Positions 45,105 through 55,380 are shown, numbered from the stretch's first letter. The stretch is 64,000 nt of DNA from Luidia sarsii (GCA_949987565.1 OX465103.1:20035280-20099279); one strand, 5' to 3'. The notes: generated by a model not told the origin, from the sequence alone. Program-made: numbers and translations.

Positions 45105-45852
45105 CACAGAAAGACGTCTTTCTCCAATACCGTATCTCAGAAATCCGTCTTTCCCTGATACTGTATCTTGGGAAGACGTCTTTCCCAAATACCCTCTCCT
45201 GGAAATCCGTCTTTCTCTGATACCGTATCTCTGATTGACGTCTTTCCCTGATACCGCATCTCGGTAAGATGTCTTTCCCTGATTTCGTATCTCAGAAAGA
45301 CGTCTTTTCCCGATACCGTATCTCGGAAAGATGTCTTTCCCCGATTTTGTATCTCGGAAAGATGTCTTTCCCCGATTTTGTATCTCGGAAAGACGTCTTT
45401 CTGTGATACCGTATCTCTGAAAGACGTCTTTCCCTGATACCATATCTCGTAAAGACGTCTTTCCGTGATACCGTATCTCTGAAAGACGTCTTTCCCTGAT
45501 CTCATATCTTGGAAAGACGTCTTTCCGTGATACCGTATCTCTGAAAGACGTCTTTCCCTGATCTCATATCTCAGAAAGACGTCTTTCCGTGATACCGTAT
45601 CTCTGAAAGACGTCTTTCCCTGATCTCATATCTTGGAAAGACGTCTTTCCGTGATACCGTATCTCTGAAAGACGTCTTTCCCTGATCTCATATCTCAGAA
45701 AGACGTCTTTCCGTGATACCGTATCTCTGAAAGACGTCTTTCCCTTTTCTCATATCTTGGAAAGACGTCTTTCCGTGATACCATATCTCTTAAAGACGTC
45801 TTACCGAGATACGTTATAATAGAAAGACGTCTTACCAGGATACGGTATAAGT
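45105..45852. repeat. 31/62 bp palindromic minisatellite
   Basis: About 24 units of roughly 31 bp, each with the palindrome GAAAGACGTCTTTC or a close variant. From about 45400 units alternate between a 'ccgtgataccgtatctct' type and a 'cctgatctcatatct' type, giving a 62 bp higher-order unit. Minus-strand frames of 115 and 122 codons (repeats like GKTSFRDTVS) are by-products of the array. Confidence 0.92.
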
Positions 45853-46250
45853 GGTGTGGCACTCATAGAGCTCCGTTCAAACTTTTCCATGATTAAAGTA
45901 TTTATATTGTACGCTTACCTAAATAAGTCAATAAAAGCACAACATGTAGACACCACTTAATAAATGACTCACAGAAGATGGAAATTTTAAAAGCAAGCCT
46001 TTTTCTGGCTTCAAACTTGCAAACTGTCTCCACATAAAATTAACATGAAATTAACATAAATAATAATTAAATGAAACTAAAAAGGGCAAACTCTGTTTCG
46101 GCCTTAAAGTTTTAAAAACAGTTCCACATTGTTGTGTTTCCTTGCTGTTAAACTTTACAAATTTTTAAATCATATCGATGATCTCCAAAATTCAAGTATG
46201 CAACGCCAGCGCTTCATCAGCGGTACTGGGCATTTCAAAACCGTCAATGT
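45853..46250. other. No gene recognised
   Basis: AT-rich interval between the minisatellite and the integrase-core pseudogene. Confidence 0.4.
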
Positions 46251-46389
46251 TCTGTCCTACTATTTCTATGATAAGCTATGCAAACTTCTCACTTTAATGT
46301 ACTGAGCTTCAGCTATGTTTAGTTCATCTAAATTAAGCAACAAAGGTTTCAGTCGATCGATCGTCCCAAATATTTTGGGTGTGTTACTA

Positions 46390-47300
46390 GTTTGGTTTAC
46401 CTGATGGACACTCATTATGGAAGTGCTGACGCCGAATAGAATTGTTGTTCCATAAATAGACCGCTTGGTTTAGTTCGTTTTGCAGTAGTGAGGTAAAGCA
46501 AAACTTTTGATGTGTATTACATTCGCATTGTCAAAGATGCCTCTGTCCCTCATGTCTCTGAAAAAGTTGATCCAGAAATGTACCAGCATACGTCTTACTT
46601 GAGCCCAGAAACACTCTATTCGTTGGTTGCTTGTAAATCGGCCGTACATGAAACTTTGTAATCCTGATAATTAATCGTCATGACCCGTTCAAAGCGCTAT
46701 CTGCAGTAATCGGACAGTGCTGTTTTCAGTCCCTCGATCACACCTAAGTATTGTTGGCACGCCCCTTGCACTTTTTACCTGCTTCAAAAAGAATCCAGCT
46801 TTGTATTGTGGGTTGTTGTTGCTCGGACTGACGTAGAGCCACATGACCTTGCGGGAGAAGTCATCGATGGCGCCATGTATTGCGAATCCAAATATGCCAA
46901 ATATGATTTGGCCCACTACAAAATTATTGCCTCCTCAAAAGTCGCCCACGTGATCTCATCCGAACTCCTTCGGGATCGAGTATGCCAAGAAGTTATCTTG
47001 TGATGTTCTGAAACACTCGGAGACCATAGTGATAGTTGAGTCTGTGCCACATCAGTCGATAACCAAGTACCGGTAACCTACCACTGCCTCTCAGCTCATT
47101 TCTCAAAGCAGCAACCAGTTCATGGGCTGGAGCATGTTGTCTATGTAGGCGCAGTCCCATAGACCATAGCAACCTACGCAAATGTCGGATGCTTGGAAAA
47201 GCCCCCCTTAGGATAATCCTCCCCAGAGGATTATCTTTCCCGCCTTCCCGCCTCAGCGACCACTGGTACATAAGGAGTTCCACCATTGATCCCAAGACAT
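46390..47300 (-). pseudogene. Integrase-core (DDE) protein, decayed
   Basis: Read on the minus strand: an N-terminal segment RHLRRLLWSMGLRLHRQHAP and LVAALRNELRGSGRLP, then GFAIHGAIDDFSRKVMWLYV, RCDRGTENSTV, SNQRIECFWAQVRRM and FFRDMRDRGIFDNANVIHI, ending LLQNELNQAVYLWNN. The D (AIDDFSRK), D (RCDRGTEN) and E (QRIECFW) positions fit an integrase-type DDE fold. Proteins like this (Pfam integrase core domain type) are common as single-ORF genes in aquatic animals. Frameshifts between segments mark this copy as a pseudogene. Confidence 0.75.
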
Positions 47301-47304
47301 TCTC

Positions 47305-47338
47305 CTGATGACGGCCAGAGCATACTGGTCGAAACGTC
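47305..47338 (+). ncRNA. Hammerhead-ribozyme-like motif 1
   Basis: The conserved boxes ctgatga (47305-47311) and gaaac-gtc (47331-47338) enclose a hairpin with stem ggccag/ctggtc (one G-U pair) and loop agcata. This is the hammerhead core arrangement, except for one extra C between ctgatga and the stem. Penelope-like elements often carry such motifs and a fragment of one lies 120 bp downstream. Activity is doubtful. Confidence 0.5.
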
Positions 47339-47454
47339 GAGTTACCCTCAGGTTCTTTTCAGAACCATACCTCTTCCTTTAAGAGACCTGATACATGGTG
47401 TTCACCGCAAACCTTTCTAAATTGATTCACCCACCATGCAAAGCCTTAAGTCTC

Positions 47455-47634
47455 ATTTAAAACCGGTGAAATGGACACCCCTGTTGGGTATCACTTCAAT
47501 TTCCCTGATCATTCGATATCAGATATGAGTGTACTGGGCATAGAATCCCTTGGTCATCCTAGTGATGCTGTCCGGCTTAGCTGTGAGTGTGAGAAAATGT
47601 GGATGAAGCATCTTTGGACTATTCAACCACATGG
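47455..47634 (+). pseudogene. Penelope-like element endonuclease fragment, copy 1
   Basis: The frame reads VGYHFNFPDHSISDMSVLGI, then a few codons later MWMKHLWTIQPHG. It matches the C-terminal part of the GIY-YIG endonuclease region at 51010-51205. Similarity stops at 47634, exactly where the LTR of the next element begins. Confidence 0.72.
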
Positions 47635-48360
47635 TGAAGGGAAGTCTGGCGTTGGGCGGAGATTGTCCATTTGAAGGGGAGTTGCTACGGCGTCCGCTCT
47701 AGTCTTGAGACTGGACTTGGAAGTGGATCTCCTGGATGTCTGGATCTGTAGCTGATCGGTTGTGCCCCATCTGGTAGTGATGGCTTGGTTAGTGAACCAT
47801 GTTGGTTTCACTATGGCTTGCTTGCTTCAGCTTCAGCCGACAGTTCTTTCGTCAAGAAAAGGCTCTGTAGCATCTTGCTACTAGGCGGATTGTAGAGGAA
47901 GCCGTGGCTGTCTTGCAGGGATCATTTAGCTTTCTTCTGTCAGTCCTTCCTCACTCGGGTCTCGTATGAAACTACTGAGATTTGTCTGCACTGGACTTTA
48001 TATAGCCAGCTACATGTAGTCTCCCATTACATAAATTTTACGTAAGACTTAAAACAAAGACTTAAAATAAGTGTTTGCGACTTACATAAAACAATCCCAT
48101 TTACTGTACATAAGGAATAAAACAAAGGTATAGTTAAGAAAGTTTTATGTAAGAAGTTTTATGTAAGTAGAAGTTGCAAAAGACTCTGGTCTTATATGAA
48201 AGTAAAAGATGCTGCTCTTGCAAGGCCACTGACCAAAGCATTGGCATACTTGCAAGGCCACTGTACAAAGCATTGGCACTGAATCAGACCAAAATGTACA
48301 GGCAAATGGGGAAACCTCATTGTGCGCTAATTAATCTTTAATTCATCATTCCCCATAACA
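47635..48360 (-). repeat. Gmr1-like element 3' LTR
   Basis: In element orientation it starts TGTTATGGGGAATGATG directly after the purine tract aagagggggag (48361-48371). The inner edge is sure. The outer edge (ending CCTTCA at 47635) is inferred from the end of the Penelope match and the TG...CA rule. Confidence 0.7.
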
Positions 48361-48439
48361 CTCCCCCTCTTAAAGAAAAGTTGGAGTGCAAAGACAACTT
48401 TTTTATACAATTTGGTCGGAAAGATCCACCATGGTTGCC

Positions 48440-49900
48440 TTTTTTAGCAAGCTCTTGATAAAGCATCAGCAAAGATATTATCTTTACCTCGAATGTGCTC
48501 GATAATCAAATTATACTCTTGTAAGAACAGACTCCATCTCAACAACCTTTGGTTCTTGTTCTTCATCTTGTGGATGAAGGTACAGTATGTGGGTTGTGAT
48601 CTGTGTACACCAGTATGGGATAAGTAGAAGGATTTAAGTACACTTCAAAATGCTGTATAGCCAGTAGTAAGGCAAGAGTTTCCTTCTCAACAGTGGAATA
48701 ATTCCTCTTGTGCTTATTGAATTTCTTTGAGAAATAGCATATTGGATGGTCAATTCCATCAGTGTCCTCCTGGAGCAACACTGCTCCGGCTCCCACATCA
48801 CTTGCATCTACGGTCAACTTAAATCTTGCTTTTAGATTGGGTGCCACCAGCACTGGGTTTGTCATTAATACTGACTTAATTCTTTAAAATGCAGCTTGGC
48901 ATTTATCAGACCATTCAAAGCTTGCCTTTTTACCTAGTAGGTCAGTAAGTGCTGAAACCACATAAGAGAAGTTTCTGCAGAATCTCCGATAATATCCTGC
49001 CATTCCCAGAAATCTCATCACTTCCTTCTTGTTCTTTGGAACAGGGAAGTTACTTATAGCTTCTGCTTTAAATAGCAGATACTGGTTGTATTTTACCTTG
49101 CCCAACCACATGACCGAGAAACACCACTTGGGCTTTTCCAAACTCACTTTTTACCAAATTTATGGTTAGTTTTGCCTTCGCTGGTTTTGGCGAAAAATGC
49201 ACGGATGCGTTGTAGGTGTTCTTCCCAAGTGTCACTAAAAATAACGACATCATCAATATATGCTTTACACCCCTCTAAGCCTGAAATCAGGTCATTAACC
49301 ACTCGTTGAAAGGTAGCTGGTGCATTTTTCATTCCAAACGGCATAACTTTATATTGGTACAGACCATCTGGTGTGGCTAAGGCTGATATCTGTTTAGTGA
49401 GTGGTATTTGCCAGTAACCTTTTAACATATCCAATTTACTCACATACTTAGCATGGCCAATTTGGTCAATGCAGTCATCAATTCTAGGAATGGGGTACGA
49501 GTCAGTTTTAGTCAAACTGTTCACCTTTCTGTAGTCTGTACAAAAACGGAATGTTTAACAGGTTAAGGCACTATTAATATGTACATGGTGAACTCCACTC
49601 ACTTTTGCTTGGTTCAATTATGTCATTTTCCAACATACATGTATATACCACCTCCTGGCGAAGCTGTTCCAACTTAATGGGTTTCATACGATATGGATGT
49701 TGTTTTATTGGTGCAGCTTCACCTACATCTACATCATGACAAACGAGATCAGTTCGGCCAGGGACATCTTTGAACATTTGCGGAAATTCTTGAATAAGGT
49801 CTGTTAGCTGACCCTGCTCTTCTTTGGACAAATGTCCAATCTTTCTGTCTAAAGCCGTGTCCGCACTGGACTTTTTTTTTACCGAGCCCGTGGGTAACAT
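48440..49900 (-). pseudogene. pol: Gmr1-like reverse transcriptase and RNase H
   Basis: Conserved parts in order: LIQEFPQMFKDVPGRTDL, IEPSKSEWSSPC, TDSYPIPRIDDCIDQIG, KLDMLKGYWQIPLT, FGMKNAPATFQRVVNDL, AYIDDVVIFS (catalytic YIDD), FLGMAGYYRRFCRNFS, LTVDASDVGAGAVLLQE and STVEKETLALLLAIQHF. A final segment ends with FADALSR-type wording near 48460. Frame breaks occur near 49570, 49145 and 48590. The role would be copying RNA to DNA. Confidence 0.87.
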
Positions 49901-50319
49901 TCCAATGGGTAAATCTTCCCGGCGTCCGCACTTGGACTTTTCGGCTCGGGTAAACTAGCCAAGACGATCGGTAAAACTAACCGACTCATGTACATGTGCA
50001 TGTGCTCTAGGTAAACAAACACGTTGTAACCCTGCGCCCGCACGAGTCTTGCATACAGTAACGTAACGTACAGGGCGCCGGATGTGGTTTTTTACCGAGT
50101 CGTTTACCGATACGTTGTGTCCGGATTGGACTTATCGACTCAGTTAAACTGACCTGGTCAATTTAACCTGGCAGAAGTTGGTCGGTTAAACTACCCACTG
50201 GAGTCGGGTAAGTTACCTGGGAGGAAAACTTCCTGGGCTGTCCGCACTGGACTTAAAATGGTCAATTTACCCATTTGCTCAGTTAGTTTACCCATTTTAA
50301 GTCCATTGCGGACGCGGCT
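49853..50319. mobile_element. 467 bp Harbinger-like MITE inside the Gmr1-like element
   Basis: The termini are AGCCGTGTCCGCACTGGACT and its complement with two mismatches, flanked by the 3 bp repeat TAA on + (TTA in the coding sense; 49850-49852 and 50320-50322). TWA duplications are typical of PIF/Harbinger. The motif gtccgcactggactt recurs several times inside. It splits the linker between the integrase and RT segments of the host element. Confidence 0.82.
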
Positions 50320-50322
50320 TAA

Positions 50323-50900
50323 GTGCTTGAGCGCATCAGAATTTTGCAATTTGATGCAAGGTTCAAAGTTTCCGGTCTCATTTAAACCATCGTGTTTATC
50401 TTTCTCGTCCTCACAGGGTTCAACTGATTCTATGATTGTCACTGGCTTTCCGTCTCTGTCATGATTTTCCTTTATCATGTTGATGTGACACACACGCTTA
50501 CATTTACGCCTTCCTGGAGTTTCCTGGAGTTTCTCCACTCTTTTCTCCCCTAGTATCTTGCCTGAAGAGGCTGCCCGGGAATTGGGAGAAGAACCAGGAC
50601 TTGATCCCCCGGTTTGAAACTCCTTTCCCTGGCATGCTTATCATACCAGGTTTTCATTTGTGATTGGGCTCTCTTCAGGTTGCTCTTAGCAATTTCACAT
50701 GCTTGACTCAGTCTTGTCTTGAAAGTGGACACATAGTCAAGTAGGCTTAGATTACTTTCCTCTTCCTCATTTAGCCATTTTTCCTTTAACAATTTTAATG
50801 GTCCCCTGACTGAGTGACCAAACACAAGTTCAAACGAACTGAACCCTAAAGATTCTTGTACCGACTCTCTAGCTGCAAAAAGCATAACAGTTGACACGTG
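50323..50900 (-). pseudogene. pol: Gmr1-like integrase C-terminus and linker
   Basis: The frame reads SLGFSSFELVFGHSVRGPL, then KTWYDKHARERSFKPGDQVL and LLPIPGQPLQARY, followed in a shifted frame by RRKCKRVCHINMIKE. This is the C-terminal half of an integrase with its GPY-like module. The catalytic core is missing, cut near 50900. Confidence 0.8.
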
Positions 50901-50904
50901 ATAC

Positions 50905-51230
50905 ATGTACACGTGCACTACCTCAAACATCATATACCTCATCTCTTGTAGAGTTTGTAATATTCAGTATGTTGGCGAGACAAAAACACCCTCAAAAAAC
51001 GGATCTATGGCCATAGGTCTACTATCAAAACCGGTAAAATGGACACCCCTGTTGGGTAACACTTCAATCTCCCTGATCATTCGATATCAGATATGAGTGT
51101 ACTGGGCATAGAATCACTTGGTCACCGTAGTAATGCTGTCCGTCTTAGCCGTGAGAAAATGTGGATGAAGCGTCTTCGGACTATTCAACCACATGGTCTC
51201 AACATCCAAGAGGGTAATGACTAACACCAT
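50905..51230 (+). pseudogene. Penelope-like element GIY-YIG endonuclease fragment, copy 2
   Basis: It reads SNIIYLISCRVCNIQYVGET, the Cys-containing IYLI-C--C--QYVG-T signature of Penelope-like endonucleases. After a shift near 51020 it continues MDTPVG-like to SISDMSVLGIESLGH and MWMKRLRTIQPHGLNIQEG. The RT part is absent. The endonuclease nicks target DNA in intact elements. Confidence 0.8.
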
Positions 51231-51640
51231 GCAGCTTTCTGATAATCCTTCTTTTGTGTTCAGTCCTTCACACTCTCTTTGATCTTTCCCCCTCTTGTCA
51301 CTAATCCCTACCCTACTCCTTGCCCTTCTCTTTGATCTTTCCCCCTCTTCTCACTAATCCCTACCCCACTCCTTGACCTTCCCTTTGATCTCTCCCTACC
51401 AGCTTCACTGTTTGTCCTTTGTTTCTCATCTGTGTCCTATTCACTCTCCCCCCCTTCCTTCGTGTACATGTATCTCACATTCTGTTTTGTCCTTGTCACT
51501 CTGCCTTTGAGAAAGGTCCTGCTAGGATCGAAACGTCAGGCCCACTAAATTTTAAGATTTACATTTTGGTAATTTTAGTCAGTAAGCAGTTTGCAACATT
51601 TTTGTATATCACCTAGTTCCAAACCTGAGATTTTGAATGT
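51231..51640. other. Penelope-like 3' flank, C/T-rich
   Basis: A pyrimidine-rich stretch with a repeated block (tctttgatctttccccctct at about 51278 and 51328), then a hammerhead-like motif at 51505-51537. Probably the 3' untranslated part of the Penelope-like copy. Confidence 0.5.
51505..51537 (+). ncRNA. Hammerhead-ribozyme-like motif 2, degenerate
   Basis: A stem ggtcct/aggatc with loop gct is followed by gaaacgtc as in motif 1 (47305-47338). The ctgatga box is replaced by ttgagaaa. It is a decayed relative at the matching place in the second Penelope-like copy, so activity is unlikely. Confidence 0.4.
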
Positions 51641-52132
51641 CTAGCACAATAGCTAACTGCCCACTAGTAAATTTCGAGAAGATTGACCAATTGGCTAATA
51701 TGTGCTTTAAAGTCACGATTGCATCATGGCATTTTGGCCCTGGAGAGTGTTTCCAAACTACATGTACATCCCCATCCCTGAAAAGTTCATGACCTCATTG
51801 ATGACCTCATTAAGCACCTCAGATGATGTCAAGATCAAATGAGGGCAATTTTTGGATACACCTTTTCCCAACTTGGATATACTACAAAATTTATGTTATT
51901 GGAGTTTGAAATTTGCCCCTTTAAAGCGCTGTCACGTGACACGTGGTGACGTCATGAAGTTTTCAAGACAACTGTACACAACTTCAGCAAGGGTTCTATG
52001 CATTTGCCATGTTTGTTCAACGGCAAATTTACCTTCCACAAAACCCCTGTACAAAGTGTATGGGATTTCGGCACAAGACAAAAAAAAATCTTAAAAAAAA
52101 AAATAGCTTTTCCGCTTCGCGGCAGAAAAGCT
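51641..52132 (-). repeat. Repeat family R1, inverted copy
   Basis: The right end (52105-52132) is the exact reverse complement of 37361-37388. The interior carries the R1 blocks in reverse order (cacgtgacacgtggtgacgt, atttttggatacacctttt, gaagattgaccaattggct). The 15 kb between these two copies lies in the XPC-like intron. Confidence 0.75.
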
Positions 52133-52347
52133 AATAATACTTTGAACTGTAATTGTGATTGTAAATTGTGTGTAATCGTGTGTAAACGTGATTGTAACAT
52201 TCATGTACAACTTCTCTCTGAATGTACATGTAACAGTTACTTTTGTGTAAATTTATAAAGTTAAAATAATCATCTACTCACTACATGGCTATGATACATG
52301 TATCTTTAAATATGATTTTTTTTTTTATAATTTATTTTCCACTGTAG

Positions 52348-52480
52348 ACAAACTACATGTGTCTCATAATACTGACCAGGCTGCCACCAGCATGCAACAA
52401 GCTATTGGAGAGAAGACTGTTGAAATTGATATCGGGATTCCCGGAAATTCAAAAGGCAGAGGCAGTACAAGTACTTGTAG
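52348..52480 (+). CDS. XPC: XPC-like DNA repair gene, next exon
   Basis: Acceptor tttattttccactgtag, donor gtgagtac. The exon takes up the single base left by 36718-37189 and stays open to its end, leaving two bases. The translation includes SHNTDQAATSMQQAIGEK and then TVEIDIGIP. In vertebrate XPC a similar VEIEIETP segment follows the acidic W-EEVEE stretch. The agreement of order, spacing and splice phase supports one gene. The next exon should follow beyond the satellite, but I do not see it in the window. Confidence 0.55.
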
Positions 52481-52974
52481 GTGAGTACTAGAGATACCGT
52501 AAACACATGGAGATTTATAACAAATATATTGAAGTATTGCTCACACCTTCTATATGAAAAATTAAAATAGTCGAAATACTGTATAGGCCTATTTGTGATA
52601 ATTAAAGAATTGAGAAAAATCTGTAACTAATGTATCTTTAAATGTTATTGCAGCGCTGTATAAAATGGAGAATTATACAACAGTTGGATAAACTGATACC
52701 ATAGTCATCTACATACCGTAGTTGGATTCACAGCCAGTGAGTCAATGTACTCTCAATTGAACTCAAAGCATCACACAAAGCATGAACACAGCATGTATAC
52801 AGACTCCAATAAAAGTGATACAAGACAGGTTTTTGATTTTGGATCACTGCCACAGCCTTGGATGACACCAAGTTGTTTAAAATCTTTATTTTTTGTATAC
52901 CGATACCTACTGGGCAAAACAGCCACTTAATTAAATTTATGAATAAAGAAATAATACACAATACAAATATGCGG
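52481..52974. other. Intronic sequence, no gene recognised
   Basis: AT-rich sequence between the second XPC-like exon and the satellite. No clear exon. Confidence 0.4.
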
Positions 52975-54580
52975 GCACACCTGACCATTATGGACACGTG
53001 GGGCCCAATGAGTGCATGCACACCAGACCCAACTTGACCATTATGGGCACGTGGGGCCCAAAAGGTGCTTGCACACCAGACCCTACTTGACCATTGTGGG
53101 CACGTGGGGCCCAATGGGTGCATGCACACCAGACCCAACTTGACCATTATGGGCACGTGGGGCCCAATGGGTGCATGCACGCCAGACCCAACTTGACCAT
53201 TATGGGCACGTGGGGCCCAATGGGTGCATGCACACCAGACCCTACTTGACCATTATGGCCACGTGGGGCCCAATGGGTGCATGCACGCCAGACCCAACTT
53301 GACCATTATGGGCACGTGGGGCCCAATGGGTGCATGCACGCCAGACCCAACTTGACCATTATGGGCACATGGGGCCCAATAGGTGCTTGCACACCAGACC
53401 CTACTTGACCATTATGGGCACGTGGGGCCCAATGGGTGCATGCACACCAGACCCTACTTGACCATTATGGCCACGTGGGGCCCAATGGGTGCATGCACAC
53501 CAGACCCAACTTGACCATTATGGGCACGTGGGGCCCAATGGGTGCATGCACACCAGACCCAACTTGACCATTATGGGCACGTGGGGCCCAATGGGTGCAT
53601 GCACAGCAGACCCTACTTGACCATTATGGGCACGTGGGGCCCAATGGGTGCATGCACACCAGACCCAACTTGACCATTATGGGCACGTGGGGCCCAATGG
53701 GTGCATGCACACCAGACCCTACTTGACCATTATGGGCACGTGGGGCCCAATGGGTGCATGCACACCAGACCCAACTTGACCATTATGGGCACGTGGGGCC
53801 TGACGGGTGCATGCAAACCAGACCCAACTTGACCATTATGGGCACGTGGGGCCCAATGGGTGCATGCACACCAGACCCAACTTGACCATTATGGGCACGT
53901 GGGGCCCAATGGGTGCATGCACACCAGACCCTACTTGACCATTATGGGCACGTGGGGCCTGACGGGTGCATGCACACCAGACCCTACTTGACCATTATGG
54001 GCACGTGGGGCCCAATGGGTGCATGCACACCAGACCCTACTTGACCATTATGGGCACGTGGGGCCCAATGGGTGCATGCACACCAGACCCTACTTGACCA
54101 TTATGGGCACGTGGGGCCTGACGGGTGCATGCACACCAGACCCAACTTGACCATTATGGGCACGTGGGGCCCAATAGGTGCTTGCACACCAGACCCTACT
54201 TGACCATTATGGGCACGTGGGGCCCAATGGGTGCATGCACACCAGACCCTACTTGACCATTATGGGCACGTGGGGCCCAATGGGTGCATGCACACCAGAC
54301 CCTACTTGACCATTATGGGCACGTGGGGCCCAATGGGTGCATGCACACCAGACCCTACTTGACCATTATGGGCACGTGGGGCCCAATGGGTGCATGCACA
54401 CCAGACCCTACTTGACCATTATGGGCACGTGGGGCCTGACGGGTGCATGCACACCAGACCCAACTTGACCATTATGGGCACGTGGGGCCCAATGGGTGCA
54501 TGCACACCAGACCTAGTTTGACCATTATGGGCACGTGGGGCCTGACGGGTGCGGGCACACCAGACCCGTTAACATGAGCA
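52975..54580. repeat. 53 bp satellite array, about 30 copies
   Basis: The unit is about 53 bp: acttgaccattatgggcacg, tggggcccaatgggtgcatg, cacaccagacccw. It contains the palindromes cacgtg, ggggcccc-like and gtgcatgcac. Variants such as cctgacggg in place of cccaatggg and gcttgcac in place of gcatgcac recur at intervals, which suggests block duplications. Reading frames in the array are by-products. Confidence 0.95.
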
Positions 54581-54994
54581 CACAAGACCCGGACATGTTG
54601 GCCACACCAGACCCAGCTATATTCAAATTCAACAATCAAATTCCTTACACAAAATTGTTTGCAAAGTTGTGTTCCCACAGATGTACACACTGTAGTACAC
54701 AGATCATAGGCTTAAGACGCTTTCCAGCGCTATGAAAGTGAGTACGTTGTGAAACAAAAACATGTATGATAATTAATTTCTAAGCCCGTAAATGGGTTAA
54801 TGGCTTGCCACCCGCGACCACGTGCCCACCAAGGAGAAATACAGCCAGCAACCCCAAAACGGCTCACACAAGGTAACTGACGAATGAACCGTAGAAAGCC
54901 CCAAGCGTAAACTAAGGAATTAAACAGACTGGAACAAGATGGGACTGGATACAGTCGCGCAAATTAGCCTCAAATATATTATTTCCAACCCTGG
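54581..54994. other. Spacer, no gene recognised
   Basis: Sequence between the satellite and the presumed left end of the piggyBac element. No recognisable gene. Confidence 0.4.
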
Positions 54995-55260
54995 TTAACC
55001 CATTAGTCACTGTACCGCCCGAGACCGCCCGAGATTGCGTGGTGAGATGCAATGCATTGGCATAACTAAATTGTGAACAGCGACCTCTCGTGTCAGATAT
55101 CGACAGAGAGCTGATGGCTTCTTCTTTCTTATGCAAAACAATGAACCTATGGTTGCTATTGAAAAAAATGACTCAACCTCTGGTCAAAGGTTAGAAAGTG
55201 AAATCGCGATGCGCGATGCGCGTGCGCCATCGAAAATGACACACGCACGGCGAAACAAAA

Positions 55261-55380
55261 ATGGCGTCTTCACGAAGTTCACGATATACGCTTCAACAAG
55301 TGTTGTACGAGCTGGATAACCACGAAAGTGACGATGACAGCTTTGATCAAGGTGGTGCAAGTGACATCGAAGTTTACCAG
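55261..55380 (+). pseudogene. piggyBac transposase exon 1
   Basis: An ATG opens 40 codons (MASSRSSRYTLQQVLYELDN, then ESDDDSFDQGG) and ends at a gt donor in phase 0. Similar short acidic first exons occur in piggyBac-derived genes. The next exon starts at 55958 after ttttctacag. The intron is 577 bp. Confidence 0.7.

Larger units (their letters stand above)
48361..50900 (-). mobile_element. Gmr1-like Ty3/gypsy element, 5'-truncated
   Basis: Reading the minus strand from right to left, the integrase C-terminal domain (50900-50538) comes first, then a linker, RT (49574-49144), connection and RNase H (48865-48440), purine tract and LTR. Integrase upstream of RT is the hallmark of Gmr1-type gypsy elements. 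The 5' part is missing and meets a Penelope-like fragment near 50905. A Harbinger-like MITE sits inside at 49853-50319. Confidence 0.82.

Noticed and set aside
45096..45505. Minus-strand frames of 115 and 122 codons over the minisatellite
   Set aside because: Repeat translation only, in two overlapping frames, with no flanking gene signals.
52975..54580. Possible CRISPR array
   Set aside because: Units are contiguous with no unique spacers, and the genome is animal; it is a satellite.
52728..54690. Frames across the 53 bp satellite
   Set aside because: Short translations of the repeat unit, broken by variants; no start or splice context.
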